Of a stretch of DNA of 33,497 nucleotides, positions 9,378-17,119 are shown in pieces; the stretch's first letter is position 1, and every line of letters begins with the position of its first letter. The notes under the pieces were generated by a model. It saw only the letters and a program-made list of their open reading frames with translations. It made no database searches and had not been told where the DNA came from. The position numbers and the translations under genes were made by a program. The DNA lies in NCBI RefSeq assembly GCF_000330505.1, contig NW_004443761.1, positions 9,238 to 42,734 of the forward strand. Direction: 5' to 3'. The stretch is from Entamoeba invadens IP1. Lineage: Eukaryota; Evosea; Mastigamoebida; Endamoebidae.

Positions 9378-9384
9378 TCTGTAC
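9378..9384. repeat. Target-site duplication, right copy (TCTGTAC)
   Basis: Matches 8363-8369 exactly and begins immediately after the terminal G of the hAT-like element. Confidence 0.85.
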
Positions 9385-9709
9385 TCATTTATATTAAGAT
9401 AAAAATAAAAATATATTATTTATACATTACTAAATATATTATTAATAAAGTAATATAACACTATTATTATATTAACTATAAAAATAACATACTCAATAGA
9501 TGTCTTCAGATAAGATGTAAAATATATTACTTTGTTTTTACAGTTTATGAAAACCTCAGAACTACAGTTCGTACGGACCATAAATATCTATTAAATTACC
9601 TGAAGTGTAATTTCATTAACGTAAAATATTTTTCCATCTTTTCCTTACAATAACCATGATCCATAAAGTTTTGAAATTTTTGATAATTATTCTTATTATT
9701 TAAACACAT

Positions 9710-10141
9710 CTATTTCATAACCTTTTTTACAACATTAGGACTAACATAATATTTTACAATTATATCTTTTATATTATTATTTCTGATAAACTCATTAAAG
9801 TATTCTTTAAATTTATTAATTCTTGTTTTAAATTTAGTAGAATCACATTCTAAGTTAGCTACAACTTTATTATCTTCTTCATTATAATAAACATAATCAT
9901 CTATATCTTCACTAAATTCATCTTCAGAATAATTATAATTTTCTATAATATCTTCATCAGCCTTCGGCATGAGTTTCTCGTTACTAGATTCACTTACATG
10001 TTCACTTTCAAGTTCACTAATAATTTCAGAATCATCTATAAATTCGTCAACGTCTTCATCCGACACTACATTATATAAGAGTCGTAAAGGACAAAGCTCG
10101 ATATACTTTCTAAACGCTTCATTCGTATACTGTTCAGTCAT
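9710..10141 (-). CDS. MTEQ-family acidic protein of the element (intact, 143 aa)
   Basis: The only unbroken gene in the element. ATG 10141 lies within the right inverted repeat, so its promoter is the arm itself. The protein starts MTEQYTNEAFRKYIELCPLR, has a long Asp/Glu-rich middle (about residues 28-95) interrupted by NEKLMPKAD from the 26-base repeat, and ends with a basic segment (KFKTRINKFKEYFNEF, then VSPNVVKKVMK). No signal peptide or membrane segment is seen. No family is recognised. Acidic middle and basic end might suit a nucleic-acid or chaperone-like role, but that is speculation. Retention of an intact frame beside two broken genes may mean it is the youngest copy or is still used. 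Confidence 0.65.
   Translation of the reverse strand: MTEQYTNEAFRKYIELCPLRLLYNVVSDEDVDEFIDDSEIISELESEHVSESSNEKLMPKADEDIIENYNYSEDEFSEDIDDYVYYNEEDNKVVANLECDSTKFKTRINKFKEYFNEFIRNNNIKDIIVKYYVSPNVVKKVMK
9957..9982 (-). repeat. 26-base coding repeat, copy 3
   Basis: Encodes NEKLMPKA inside the intact element gene. Its centre is the mini-palindrome GCC-GAA-GGC, again a GAA loop like those in the arms. Confidence 0.8.
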
Positions 10142-10463
10142 TTTAAGGAAGATAAAAAATTACATTAATATAAATTTACTATATATAAATTTAAACCGAA
10201 CGGACCAAAGGTTTTTAAAGGAGACTGTGTCTACGAAGAATCGAAACGAATGTGAGATTCTAGAGACATCACATATGTCGATACTTTGCTCAATGAGACT
10301 GCATCTTCGATGCCGCTTCGCGTTGGGGCTTCGCCCCTTCAGGTTTTGGAAAACCGTCCCCTCGCGTTTAGTTAAAGTATTATAAAATATAGATAAAATG
10401 TGGTCCCCCCTAAATCCACATAATTTATATACTTCTATATATTTTTTATTTTTTGTGCAATAA
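10131..10463 (-). repeat. Right terminal inverted repeat of the 3.6-kb element
   Basis: Inverted copy of 6860-7191, identical over the outer 312 bases. It ends outward at GTGCAATAA (10455-10463). A 112-codon frame on the - strand (10498-10160) crosses it and is also open in the left arm, but the frame uses the hairpin sequence as codons and may be incidental. Confidence 0.93.
10301..10337 (-). other. GAA-loop hairpin trio in the right arm
   Basis: Mirror copy of the left-arm trio: GCATC-TTC-GATGC (10301-10313), CGC-TTC-GCG (10314-10322) and GGGGC-TTC-GCCCC (10325-10337) as written on the + strand. The loops read GAA on the - strand. Confidence 0.85.
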
Positions 10464-10975
10464 TAAAGTACTATAAAACTAATAAAAACAACTACCATTT
10501 CTAGTTTAAAATGTGATAAAAATGTAGTAAATATTACTTATAAATTACTATAATATAAAAACATCAACGTGTCATGTTTATGTTTAAAAGATATCCATCT
10601 AATCTAAAATTCATATACGGTTTTTTATTATTATAATTTAAAATAACAATTATAATACAAATAAACTCAAATCTACTAAAGTTGACCAAAAAATTGTTAG
10701 AAGGGTGTATTTTTCATTGATTACCTTGGAAATAACGGGTTTTTAAAAAGTGAAAAAAAGTACACCAAAAAATAATAAGAAACTTAAATCTATTTTTATA
10801 ATAGTTCTTATCTAAATTTTTAAAACTATTAATTTCACTTCTTAAAATTATTTGGTCTCTGACTATTTTTTTGTCAACTGTAAATTTATTTACTTTTTTT
10901 ATATGTTTTTCCAATTTGAATTAAAATATTTGTTGATAAACCGATTGTAACTAATTAAATAAAATATAATAAAAT
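10464..10975. other. Spacer between the element and the tRNA gene
   Basis: AT-rich. A 69-codon reverse frame without an ATG (10920-10714, including IVRDQIILRSEINSFKNLDK) may be a relic, but nothing in it is recognised. Confidence 0.4.
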
Positions 10976-11055
10976 GCACACGGTGGGGTTCGAACCCACG
11001 AATCTTTCGAAATTGGTGCCTAAAACCAACGCCTTGACCACTCGGCCACGTGTGC
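10976..11055 (-). tRNA. tRNA-Leu (anticodon UAG)
   Basis: An 80-base cloverleaf on the - strand. Acceptor GCACACG pairs with CGTGTGC; D arm GCCGAGTGGTCAAGGC; anticodon stem TTGGT/ACCAA around loop TTTAGGC, which places TAG at positions 34-36; a class II variable arm; T arm GTGGG-TTCGAAC-CCCAC. No intron and no encoded CCA. A short oligo-T follows on the transcribed strand, as expected for polymerase III termination. It stands alone here. Entamoeba tRNA genes are usually organised in tandem arrays, so a singleton is worth noting, although a gap lies 480 bases away. Confidence 0.96.
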
Positions 11056-11237
11056 TCACTTTTATTATCTATTTCCATTTTATTGAATCCATTTTAAGAT
11101 ATGCTTTATATTATTTAGTTTATAACTAAAACAAAGATTTACTTAACAATTAAATACTTAAAATCTAAATTATTAGTTATTAGTTGTTAACTATCAATAA
11201 TTATTCCTTTAACAAAATAATCAGAGATACAATACAA

Positions 11238-11405
11238 TTACTTCTTTGCTTTCTTCTTCTCCTTCTTCTCGTGGGTTGTTTCTTCGTGTTCAGTGTGCAT
11301 GATTGAAGCAAGTGCATATGACTTTGTTGGCGCTGGATTGTCGTCCGTCTGGAATCTCTTTCCGCCCTCCTTTGCTCCGTTTCTCTTTCTTGGTTTTGTT
11401 GCCAT
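11238..11405 (-). CDS. Small basic Lys-rich protein (55 aa)
   Basis: A complete 55-codon frame from ATG 11405 to TAA 11238: starts MATKPRKRNGAKEGGKRF, centre NPAPTKSYALASIM, end KKEKKKAKK. Its codons are clearly more G+C-rich at third positions than the surroundings, as in highly expressed Entamoeba genes. AGCATTCA sits directly before the ATG, similar to the AAAAATTCA initiator with very short leaders known in Entamoeba. It looks like a small ribosome-associated or nucleic-acid-binding protein, but I cannot name a family. It could also be the last exon of a longer gene. Confidence 0.6.
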   Translation of the reverse strand: MATKPRKRNGAKEGGKRFQTDDNPAPTKSYALASIMHTEHEETTHEKKEKKKAKK

Positions 11406-11454
11406 TGAATGCTTTCTCTTTCAAAATCAATCTTTTATTTGGTGTTCTATTTCT

Positions 11455-11535
11455 TCAACACACTTTTGTTTGGGTTTCTTGATTTGTAATAACATCTGGG
11501 AAATTCCCACACAATGCCGTCATATACACGCTGTT
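11455..11535 (-). CDS. C-terminal end of a gene truncated by the assembly gap
   Basis: Upstream of the small basic gene, one - strand frame reads NSVYMTALCGNFPDVITNQ to a TGA at 11457-11455 and continues into the N run. Amino-acid composition and G+C are gene-like. Beyond the gap no start is seen. Another frame is open here too, so both the frame and the existence of a gene are uncertain. Confidence 0.35.
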   Translation of the reverse strand, partial: NSVYMTALCGNFPDVITNQETQTKVC

Positions 11536-11635
11536 NNNNNNNNNNNNNNNNNNNNNNNNNNNNNNNNNNNNNNNNNNNNNNNNNNNNNNNNNNNNNNNNN
11601 NNNNNNNNNNNNNNNNNNNNNNNNNNNNNNNNNNN
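11536..11635. other. Assembly gap (100 N)
   Basis: Exactly 100 N, a conventional placeholder for a gap of unknown size. Order and distance across it should not be trusted. Confidence 0.99.
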
Positions 11636-11957
11636 GGGTTTACATTTGTAAATATCACAATACACTACAAGTGAATAACGAACAATATATAACTAAATAA
11701 GATACATATATATATATATTTATCTATTCCTATATTAATATATATATTTATCCAAGTATTAATAATCAACACACAGCTTGATAACATTATTTATCATCAT
11801 TAATATACAATTTTATATATTTAATATATGCTAGTGACTAATTCATAAACACAATTAATAATATAACTTATACAATCATACCTTACAACATGTTTACCTT
11901 TAATAGAACGTCTCCATCTCTCTTTTCTTTGCAATTCTATAATTCTCTATCTCCCGT
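11636..11957. other. AT-rich spacer after the gap
   Basis: Contains alternating TA runs (about 11704-11760) and no credible gene. It is the 3' flank of the LRR gene. Confidence 0.6.
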
Positions 11958-14591
11958 TTATAGTATTTCTATATTATAATCCGAACAACAGTCAAACCCT
12001 TTCATTGCGTCTCCTTTCACCACACACACTTTCTCGCAATTTTCAAAGCAGTTTTCGCCCAGCACGTAATCTTCTTCTTCGATTGTCAACTCGAGTTTGT
12101 TGCAGTCTTTAAACGCCTCTTCACCAAATTCCTTGCAGTGTTGAATGAATACCGTTTTGAGCTCTTTACACCCCTCAAAAGACTTTCTTTGGACTTTAAG
12201 AACGTTTCTGATGTCAATACTTTGCAGTTGCTCGCAGTCTTTAAAACACTCTTCTCCAACAACACTCAACTTTGACGGAAGAACAACTTCTGACAGCTTT
12301 TGGCATGCCAAAAACGTCTTCTTTTTAATTTCATTGATGGCGTTTGGGACCAAAAGTTGTCGTAGACTTTTGCACTCTTCAAAGCAGCTTTCCCCGATCT
12401 CTGAAATGGTTTCTGGGAGATGTACAAACTTCAAACTGCTGCATTTATAAAAGCAGAAATCGCCAATTGAAGTGATAGAACTTGGCAAGACGACTTCTTT
12501 CAAGTTGTTACACATCGAAAACGTGTGAATTTGTAATATACTGATTGGTGCCAATACGGTGACTCCTTCGAGTGAGACGCAGCCCTCAAACACGCTCTTC
12601 CCAAGTTGTGTGATGGTATTCGGAATACTCAACTCCCTCAGCTCTTTATTATTAAAAAAGTATTTATCCACCACACGTGTCATTAAATTTAATTCGTCAT
12701 TTGTATTTCGATCTTTCTCTTTATTTATTGTACAACACCCTTCTTGTGCTCTTTCATTGTCTTTCTGGTGACCAAAAAGAAGTTGTTTGTCGTTTCCACT
12801 CACTTGCTTCGACTGTTTAATAGTGAATATCAATGGGCGACTTTTTCGTTCAACATTTTTGAGATCAAGTGGCGTAATATCAAGATCCTTTTTGAGATCC
12901 AGTTGAGGTATTTTATTGAGATCCTTTTTAAGATCAAGTTGGTCATCGGTACTATTCTGAAGTTCTTTGATGCCATCGAGTGTATCTGAGTCGTCAGTTA
13001 CTTCCAGATCGAGATGGTCGAGTTGTTCGAACATGATCACGTCGTTGTTTTGAGTCTGTTCATTAACAAGGATTTCTTCTTGTGATGTATCACTGTGGGA
13101 AGTGTCAGAAAGTGGACTTGTGTCATATTCAGAGGACTCTTCGTGTTGCTTAGAATACGATGAATATTTAGGATCGGTATTGCTCTCATTGCTTTTACTG
13201 TTTTCGGAGTCTTCAGAAACGATTATGACTTCATCTATTTGTGTCCCTTTTTTGTATACACATCTCTGATCCCTCTGAATCAAATTCAATTCTGTTATAT
13301 TCAAGATGTCTTCTCTTCTCTGTTCTAAACGTTGAATACCATGACCATTCAAGAGATCATTAAAATCAGGCAGTTTCTGACTTCTCTCTTTCGGCTCAAT
13401 TTCTTGTTGCACTTCCACTCGTTCCGCCAATTTCTCCGTCTTCTCTTCTTCATCAAATTTAGTCATTTCTCGACAGCGCTCGACCTCTTCGTCAATTTCG
13501 TTCTCCTCCTCGTCCGAGAACAACGCGACTGAAACACCCACCCCCTCAATTAACTCGCCAATTTCTTTGCTTCTTTCGTTCTTTTTGTCCACCCAAATCG
13601 TCACTTTGGTCTTTCCCTTTGCAAACGCGTTCGTCCCAACTCGCACCAAACTTCCTTCAACAACGACGTCGCCAAGTCCGCATTTCTCAAACGCCGATTT
13701 CCCGACTTTTCGGACTTTCTTCGACAGGTACACAAAGCGCAGGCGCGGGCAATTCAAAAAGCACTTGTTGGGGACGGACTCGACCTTCTGGGGGATCACG
13801 ACCTTAGAGACACTTTTGCATCCTTCGAAGCTTTGTTTCCCCAACACACTCAAAGCGCTGGGGAAGGTGATACTCTTCAGTTCTTTACAGCAGTAAAACG
13901 CACTGTTTTCGATAGAAAGTAAGTGAAGAGGGAACTTCACACTACTAAGCATCGCACAGCACTTGAAACAACTTTCGCTGATGGTCGAGAGTGTGTTGGG
14001 CAACTCGATCTTTGCAAGGCGCATGCAATTCTCAAAAGTCGCGTTTCCAAGGGCCGTCAAATTACTCGACAACGTCACTGCTACGAGATTATAACAGTTT
14101 TTAAAACACTCATTGCCAAGACGCTGTACGTGCGGACGAACAGTATACCCCTTCAGACTCGCTAGGCAACTCAAACACCCATACCCAAGACTCTTCACGA
14201 TCTTCGGTATCTTCCCGCCTAGTGTCGCAGAGTACTCGAGAAAGTCTTTTCGTGTGTATTCGACGTTCAGAAAGGTGACATTGGGATATTTGGTGTACCG
14301 CGTGATCTCGGAATAACTCGTTTTAAAATAAACATTGAAGTGCTGCGCCGTTTTAAAGTTGTTTTTGCGCGTGGAGAAGTAAAAGGAGAATTCCTCGGGT
14401 GTAAACAAATTGATCACTGAAAGTCGACTAAAAATCTTCGCACTTATTTCATCTAATCGGATCGGATTCGACGCAAAGTGCTCGCCATTGTGGCGATACT
14501 TTTTACTTACCATTTCTAAGAAAATAAAGTCGTTGGGCGTTTGAAAGTATTGGGAGACCATAAACACCGCTTCACTCGGAAGGCTGGACAT
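11958..14591 (-). CDS. BspA-type leucine-rich-repeat protein with acidic linker (877 aa)
   Basis: Start set at ATG 14591 (MSSLPSEAVFMVSQYFQTPN); the frame upstream lacks an ATG. The N-terminal module (residues 1-115: xSQYFQTPNDFIFLEMVSKKY, NPIRLDEI) is the F-box-like head common to Entamoeba BspA-family proteins. About 120-345 hold 23-residue LRR_5 repeats (LxxIELPxTLxxIxxxCFxxC). About 355-630 form a charged Asp/Glu/Ser-rich linker with three DLKKDL-like repeats. About 640-860 hold a second LRR block. BspA-type LRR proteins are a large Entamoeba family and at least one in E. histolytica is at the cell surface. No signal peptide is visible here, so location is uncertain. The first LRR block is visibly more G+C-rich than the linker. 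Confidence 0.9.
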   Translation of the reverse strand: MSSLPSEAVFMVSQYFQTPNDFIFLEMVSKKYRHNGEHFASNPIRLDEISAKIFSRLSVINLFTPEEFSFYFSTRKNNFKTAQHFNVYFKTSYSEITRYTKYPNVTFLNVEYTRKDFLEYSATLGGKIPKIVKSLGYGCLSCLASLKGYTVRPHVQRLGNECFKNCYNLVAVTLSSNLTALGNATFENCMRLAKIELPNTLSTISESCFKCCAMLSSVKFPLHLLSIENSAFYCCKELKSITFPSALSVLGKQSFEGCKSVSKVVIPQKVESVPNKCFLNCPRLRFVYLSKKVRKVGKSAFEKCGLGDVVVEGSLVRVGTNAFAKGKTKVTIWVDKKNERSKEIGELIEGVGVSVALFSDEEENEIDEEVERCREMTKFDEEEKTEKLAERVEVQQEIEPKERSQKLPDFNDLLNGHGIQRLEQRREDILNITELNLIQRDQRCVYKKGTQIDEVIIVSEDSENSKSNESNTDPKYSSYSKQHEESSEYDTSPLSDTSHSDTSQEEILVNEQTQNNDVIMFEQLDHLDLEVTDDSDTLDGIKELQNSTDDQLDLKKDLNKIPQLDLKKDLDITPLDLKNVERKSRPLIFTIKQSKQVSGNDKQLLFGHQKDNERAQEGCCTINKEKDRNTNDELNLMTRVVDKYFFNNKELRELSIPNTITQLGKSVFEGCVSLEGVTVLAPISILQIHTFSMCNNLKEVVLPSSITSIGDFCFYKCSSLKFVHLPETISEIGESCFEECKSLRQLLVPNAINEIKKKTFLACQKLSEVVLPSKLSVVGEECFKDCEQLQSIDIRNVLKVQRKSFEGCKELKTVFIQHCKEFGEEAFKDCNKLELTIEEEDYVLGENCFENCEKVCVVKGDAMKGFDCCSDYNIEIL

Positions 14592-15308
14592 GCGTTCAAA
14601 ATAGTATTTTATAGTTCTTTTTATTATTGAAAATAATATAATTGGGACGGTGAGGAAAAATTTTTTAATTAAATTCAAATTTTTTATTAATTTTGAATTT
14701 ATTTTTGAAAAATAAACAAAAAATATTTTGAGTCAACTTATTATAGCATATTACTATTAAATATAATAGAATTAATTACAAAGTATAGTTATTTTTATCG
14801 TATTAATAATTATAATATAAATATATTATAATTATTGAAAATAGCAATTGTATTTAGTTTTTATTATTATTATTTAATAAATTGAATTAAAAAAAATTAT
14901 TTGTAATTAATGAAAAAGAGTTTAAATTTATAATTTCAATATTATAATTTTATTCTTTTTGTTTAAATATAAAATGTTATACAAAATAAAACAAAATGTT
15001 ACTTTTTTCATTTTATCATTACATGTAATAGATACACTTATAGTATGGACACTCTGACTTTTGTAAAACTTGTATTTATAAACATTAGTTAATATAAACC
15101 ATTTAAATAAATAAAAACTGAAATAGATTTTGGTGTTTTTGGTTTGTAAGTATCAAACTATATAATAATTTATTTAAATTATAAATTAACTATAATAGTC
15201 TTGCATAAGGCAAAGTATTAGATAAGTAAGAGTGACCATACCGGAGTTGTGTACTTCCATATCACAACAATTACAATGATAAAAAACTTAAACATTAACA
15301 ACAAAGAT
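14592..15308. other. AT-rich spacer
   Basis: Intergenic, with long A/T runs. No RNA, repeat or ORF that I can support. The part next to 14591 must hold the promoter of the LRR gene, but no convincing TATA-like GTATTTAAA element is seen. Confidence 0.5.
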
Positions 15309-15476
15309 TCACTTAATTTTTTCATCAAAGTGTTTATTACAATTTGGACATCTCACAAGTGCTGGTCCATTCCCACAACATTTGTGGCAGTACTTTGTAT
15401 GACAATGAACACATTCCTGTACATCATGTCCACAGGAGCCGGTACATTTCTTTTCTGTCTTCTCTTTCTCACTCAT
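15309..15476 (-). CDS. Cys/His-rich mini-protein, probable zinc binder (55 aa)
   Basis: ATG 15476 to TGA 15309. After a charged start (MSEKEKTEKK) it has eight Cys and five His in 45 residues: CTGSCGHD, then C-x2-C-x4-C-x2-CC, then a CPNC knuckle followed by KHF. Spacing resembles a compact RING/zinc-ribbon-type fold with two sites, but it matches no family I can name. No signal peptide, so probably intracellular. The regular CxxC pairs and the clean start/stop argue that it is real despite its size. Confidence 0.7.
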   Translation of the reverse strand: MSEKEKTEKKCTGSCGHDVQECVHCHTKYCHKCCGNGPALVRCPNCNKHFDEKIK

Positions 15477-16147
15477 CAAGTGATTTGATCAGTTCAAATT
15501 CCGTTTATACAGTTCTGGAAAGTGGATAATAGAAAGCTCTCTATTAAGTGGTATCTTCTTCTCACTCTCAACATAACAAAACCTCACACCACTTCATTAT
15601 TACATGTACTATTAATTTGATACATTTATATTAAATATATAGTACATAAAAACGGTTTGTACACTCCTTTTCACTCAAACTCATTTCACTCAAATCTCCC
15701 ACTTTTTTGGAAATAATTCAACACCTTTTTTTTCAACAAAGAGTACTTTCCACTTGTGTTCTTAGATTTTTATCTTGATGAATCCACTTTTTTCCTTTTT
15801 CACTTTCCTCCAATTCGTTCGACTTCTTTTGAAGAAAAAATTCATCGATGTTTGTTCTCATTTCTTCCACAAAACTATTTAATTGTTTTGGTACGGATTA
15901 AAATAATTCGTACAATTTTTGTTATTTTGATTGTTAATGTATTATATTCTAATATGTCTTACTATTATTGTTATACCATTGAATAATTATTAGTATACTA
16001 TAAATAAACGTTAAAATTTCAATATAATTTTAATTATAAAATACAATTAATAATTTCAAAGTTCAAAGAAACTATTCAATTATATAATTTACTAGTTTTT
16101 ATTAATTAAATAATAAAATGATTTAATTCAATACTTCTTTCTTTCAA
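15477..16147. other. Spacer between the mini-protein and the TLDc gene
   Basis: The promoter-proximal part (15480-15860) is less AT-rich and pyrimidine-rich. The rest is plain AT-rich DNA. A + strand frame at 15756-15986 looks incidental. Confidence 0.45.
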
Positions 16148-17119
16148 TTAATTTAATAATAATTTGATAATTCGTATTCGTTTGATATTAAAATGTCTTC
16201 CATCAACCAATTCTCCAAATTTAGCTGTATAGTCTTGTTGTACACAACAACAACCATCCACCCCTCTTTTAGTGACTCCTATATCGCCGTATTCCTTTGA
16301 TTTACTATTTCCAAAGACAAAGAGCCATTTACTTTCTTTTGAACATAATACAAAAGCTTCTTTGTTCTTCCCACCAATGAGATCAAATTTTTTAGGTTTG
16401 AAAATGCCGTTTCTAATAATAGAAAAGAGAAAAGAGGTAGAGCTATTTATATAATGAGTTTCCATATCTATTTGGTCATAAAAGACACCACCAAAAATGT
16501 TCTGTTTGTCGTCTTCGATCAAAAAGACCAAATTATTTTTAAACATAATTTTACAATTAAAAACACTCGTCGTAACACTCCAATCATCTCGTGTCGAGTC
16601 AAACAACACTTCACTCATACTCTTACTTGTCATACTCTCTATTGCACTTACCTCTTCACTCGAACATCCTAAGTAAATGCTTTTCACTTCTCTTTTGCGT
16701 TGTTCTGTGATTTTTAGCAGTTCGGAAATGTTCGATTGACTTCGAGAAGAGTCGTGAGTGTCCGTTTGAGTCGCGTCCATCTCTTTGTATAATTTGAGTA
16801 AAACGTCAGAAATTGTGTCGAAATGTTCGTCGGTGGCAATTTTTTGAAAGTCGAAAAAGTCGGAAATTTTGTGAGAAAAAAGTTCGACAAAATTTTCGAG
16901 TTTTTGGAGAAAAAGATGAGAATTTTTGTAAAAGGCGATTTTGAGGTTAAAATGCTCGTCTGAGATGTCAAACGCCGTTTCAGCAAGACGGAGACGGTCT
17001 GCCAAAGTTTGTGAAAGGTCGTCTTTAAATTTTGTGTCAGTCAAAGAGGAAGTGTAGTCATCGAACCAAGTATTATATTGCAAAGTAATTTCATCAATAA
17101 AATTAATAGCGTTTTCCAT
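16148..17119 (-). CDS. TLDc-domain protein with N-terminal helical region (323 aa)
   Basis: Start ATG 17119. Residues 1-125 are predicted helical/coiled-coil by eye (regular hydrophobics, no Pro). About 165-323 match the TLDc pattern: EVLFDSTRDDWS, then CKIMFKNNLVFLIEDDKQNIFGGVFYD in order, an Ile/Phe-rich middle and a Gly-rich end with FGELVDGRHFNIKRIRIIKL. TLDc domains occur in eukaryotic proteins linked to oxidative-stress protection and V-ATPase regulation. Entamoeba has many short coiled-coil/TLDc proteins with no assigned role. No signal or membrane segment. The cluster GCCCVQQ near the end is unusual. Confidence 0.85.
   Translation of the reverse strand: MENAINFIDEITLQYNTWFDDYTSSLTDTKFKDDLSQTLADRLRLAETAFDISDEHFNLKIAFYKNSHLFLQKLENFVELFSHKISDFFDFQKIATDEHFDTISDVLLKLYKEMDATQTDTHDSSRSQSNISELLKITEQRKREVKSIYLGCSSEEVSAIESMTSKSMSEVLFDSTRDDWSVTTSVFNCKIMFKNNLVFLIEDDKQNIFGGVFYDQIDMETHYINSSTSFLFSIIRNGIFKPKKFDLIGGKNKEAFVLCSKESKWLFVFGNSKSKEYGDIGVTKRGVDGCCCVQQDYTAKFGELVDGRHFNIKRIRIIKLLLN

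Larger units (their letters stand above)
7611..9388 (-). pseudogene. Middle gene of the element, split by a hAT-like insertion and two frameshifts
   Basis: Main open stretches on the - strand: 8359-7886 (no ATG of its own; contains KTDPLKQINTSEIIKIRDTT and a tandem DTTQRG/DTTRGG motif) and an overlapping frame from about 7960 to TAG 7613-7611 (NTKDLYATIYINGYVFCKIK, then a Lys/Glu/Asn-rich coiled-coil-like region). The apparent ATG is at 9388-9386 on the far side of the 8370-9377 insertion. Reading through one copy of the 7-bp duplication joins it to the body, but a further one-base shift is needed between about 8350 and 8315 and another near 7940. No family is recognised; a KilA/Bro-like N-domain was considered but cannot be shown. 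Confidence 0.6.
6860..10463. mobile_element. 3.6-kb element with ~330-bp terminal inverted repeats (virus-like or Maverick-like remnant)
   Basis: Both ends begin TTATTGCACA and are inverted copies of each other. Between the arms are three gene-sized units: a broken + strand gene next to the left arm, a broken - strand gene in the middle that is split by a nested hAT-like insertion, and an intact - strand gene next to the right arm. The first and third start inside the arms and are paralogues. No flanking target duplication is visible (6854-6859 tatttt; 10464-10469 taaagt). Long TIRs fit Maverick/Polinton elements, which are reported from E. invadens, but the ends do not show the usual AG..CT termini and no DNA polymerase, integrase, ATPase or capsid gene remains. 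It could also be a virophage- or NCLDV-derived fragment, or a new element type. Confidence 0.8.

Noticed and set aside
6854..10469. Target-site duplication for the 3.6-kb element
   Set aside because: The 6 bases next to each end (tatttt, taaagt) do not match, and no shorter exact repeat is convincing in such AT-rich flanks.
11293..11700. + strand ORF across the gap
   Set aside because: It consists largely of N and is antisense to the small basic gene, which has a better start, composition and stop.
15249..15529. + strand ORFs of 61-79 codons
   Set aside because: Antisense to the Cys/His mini-protein; no recognisable features.
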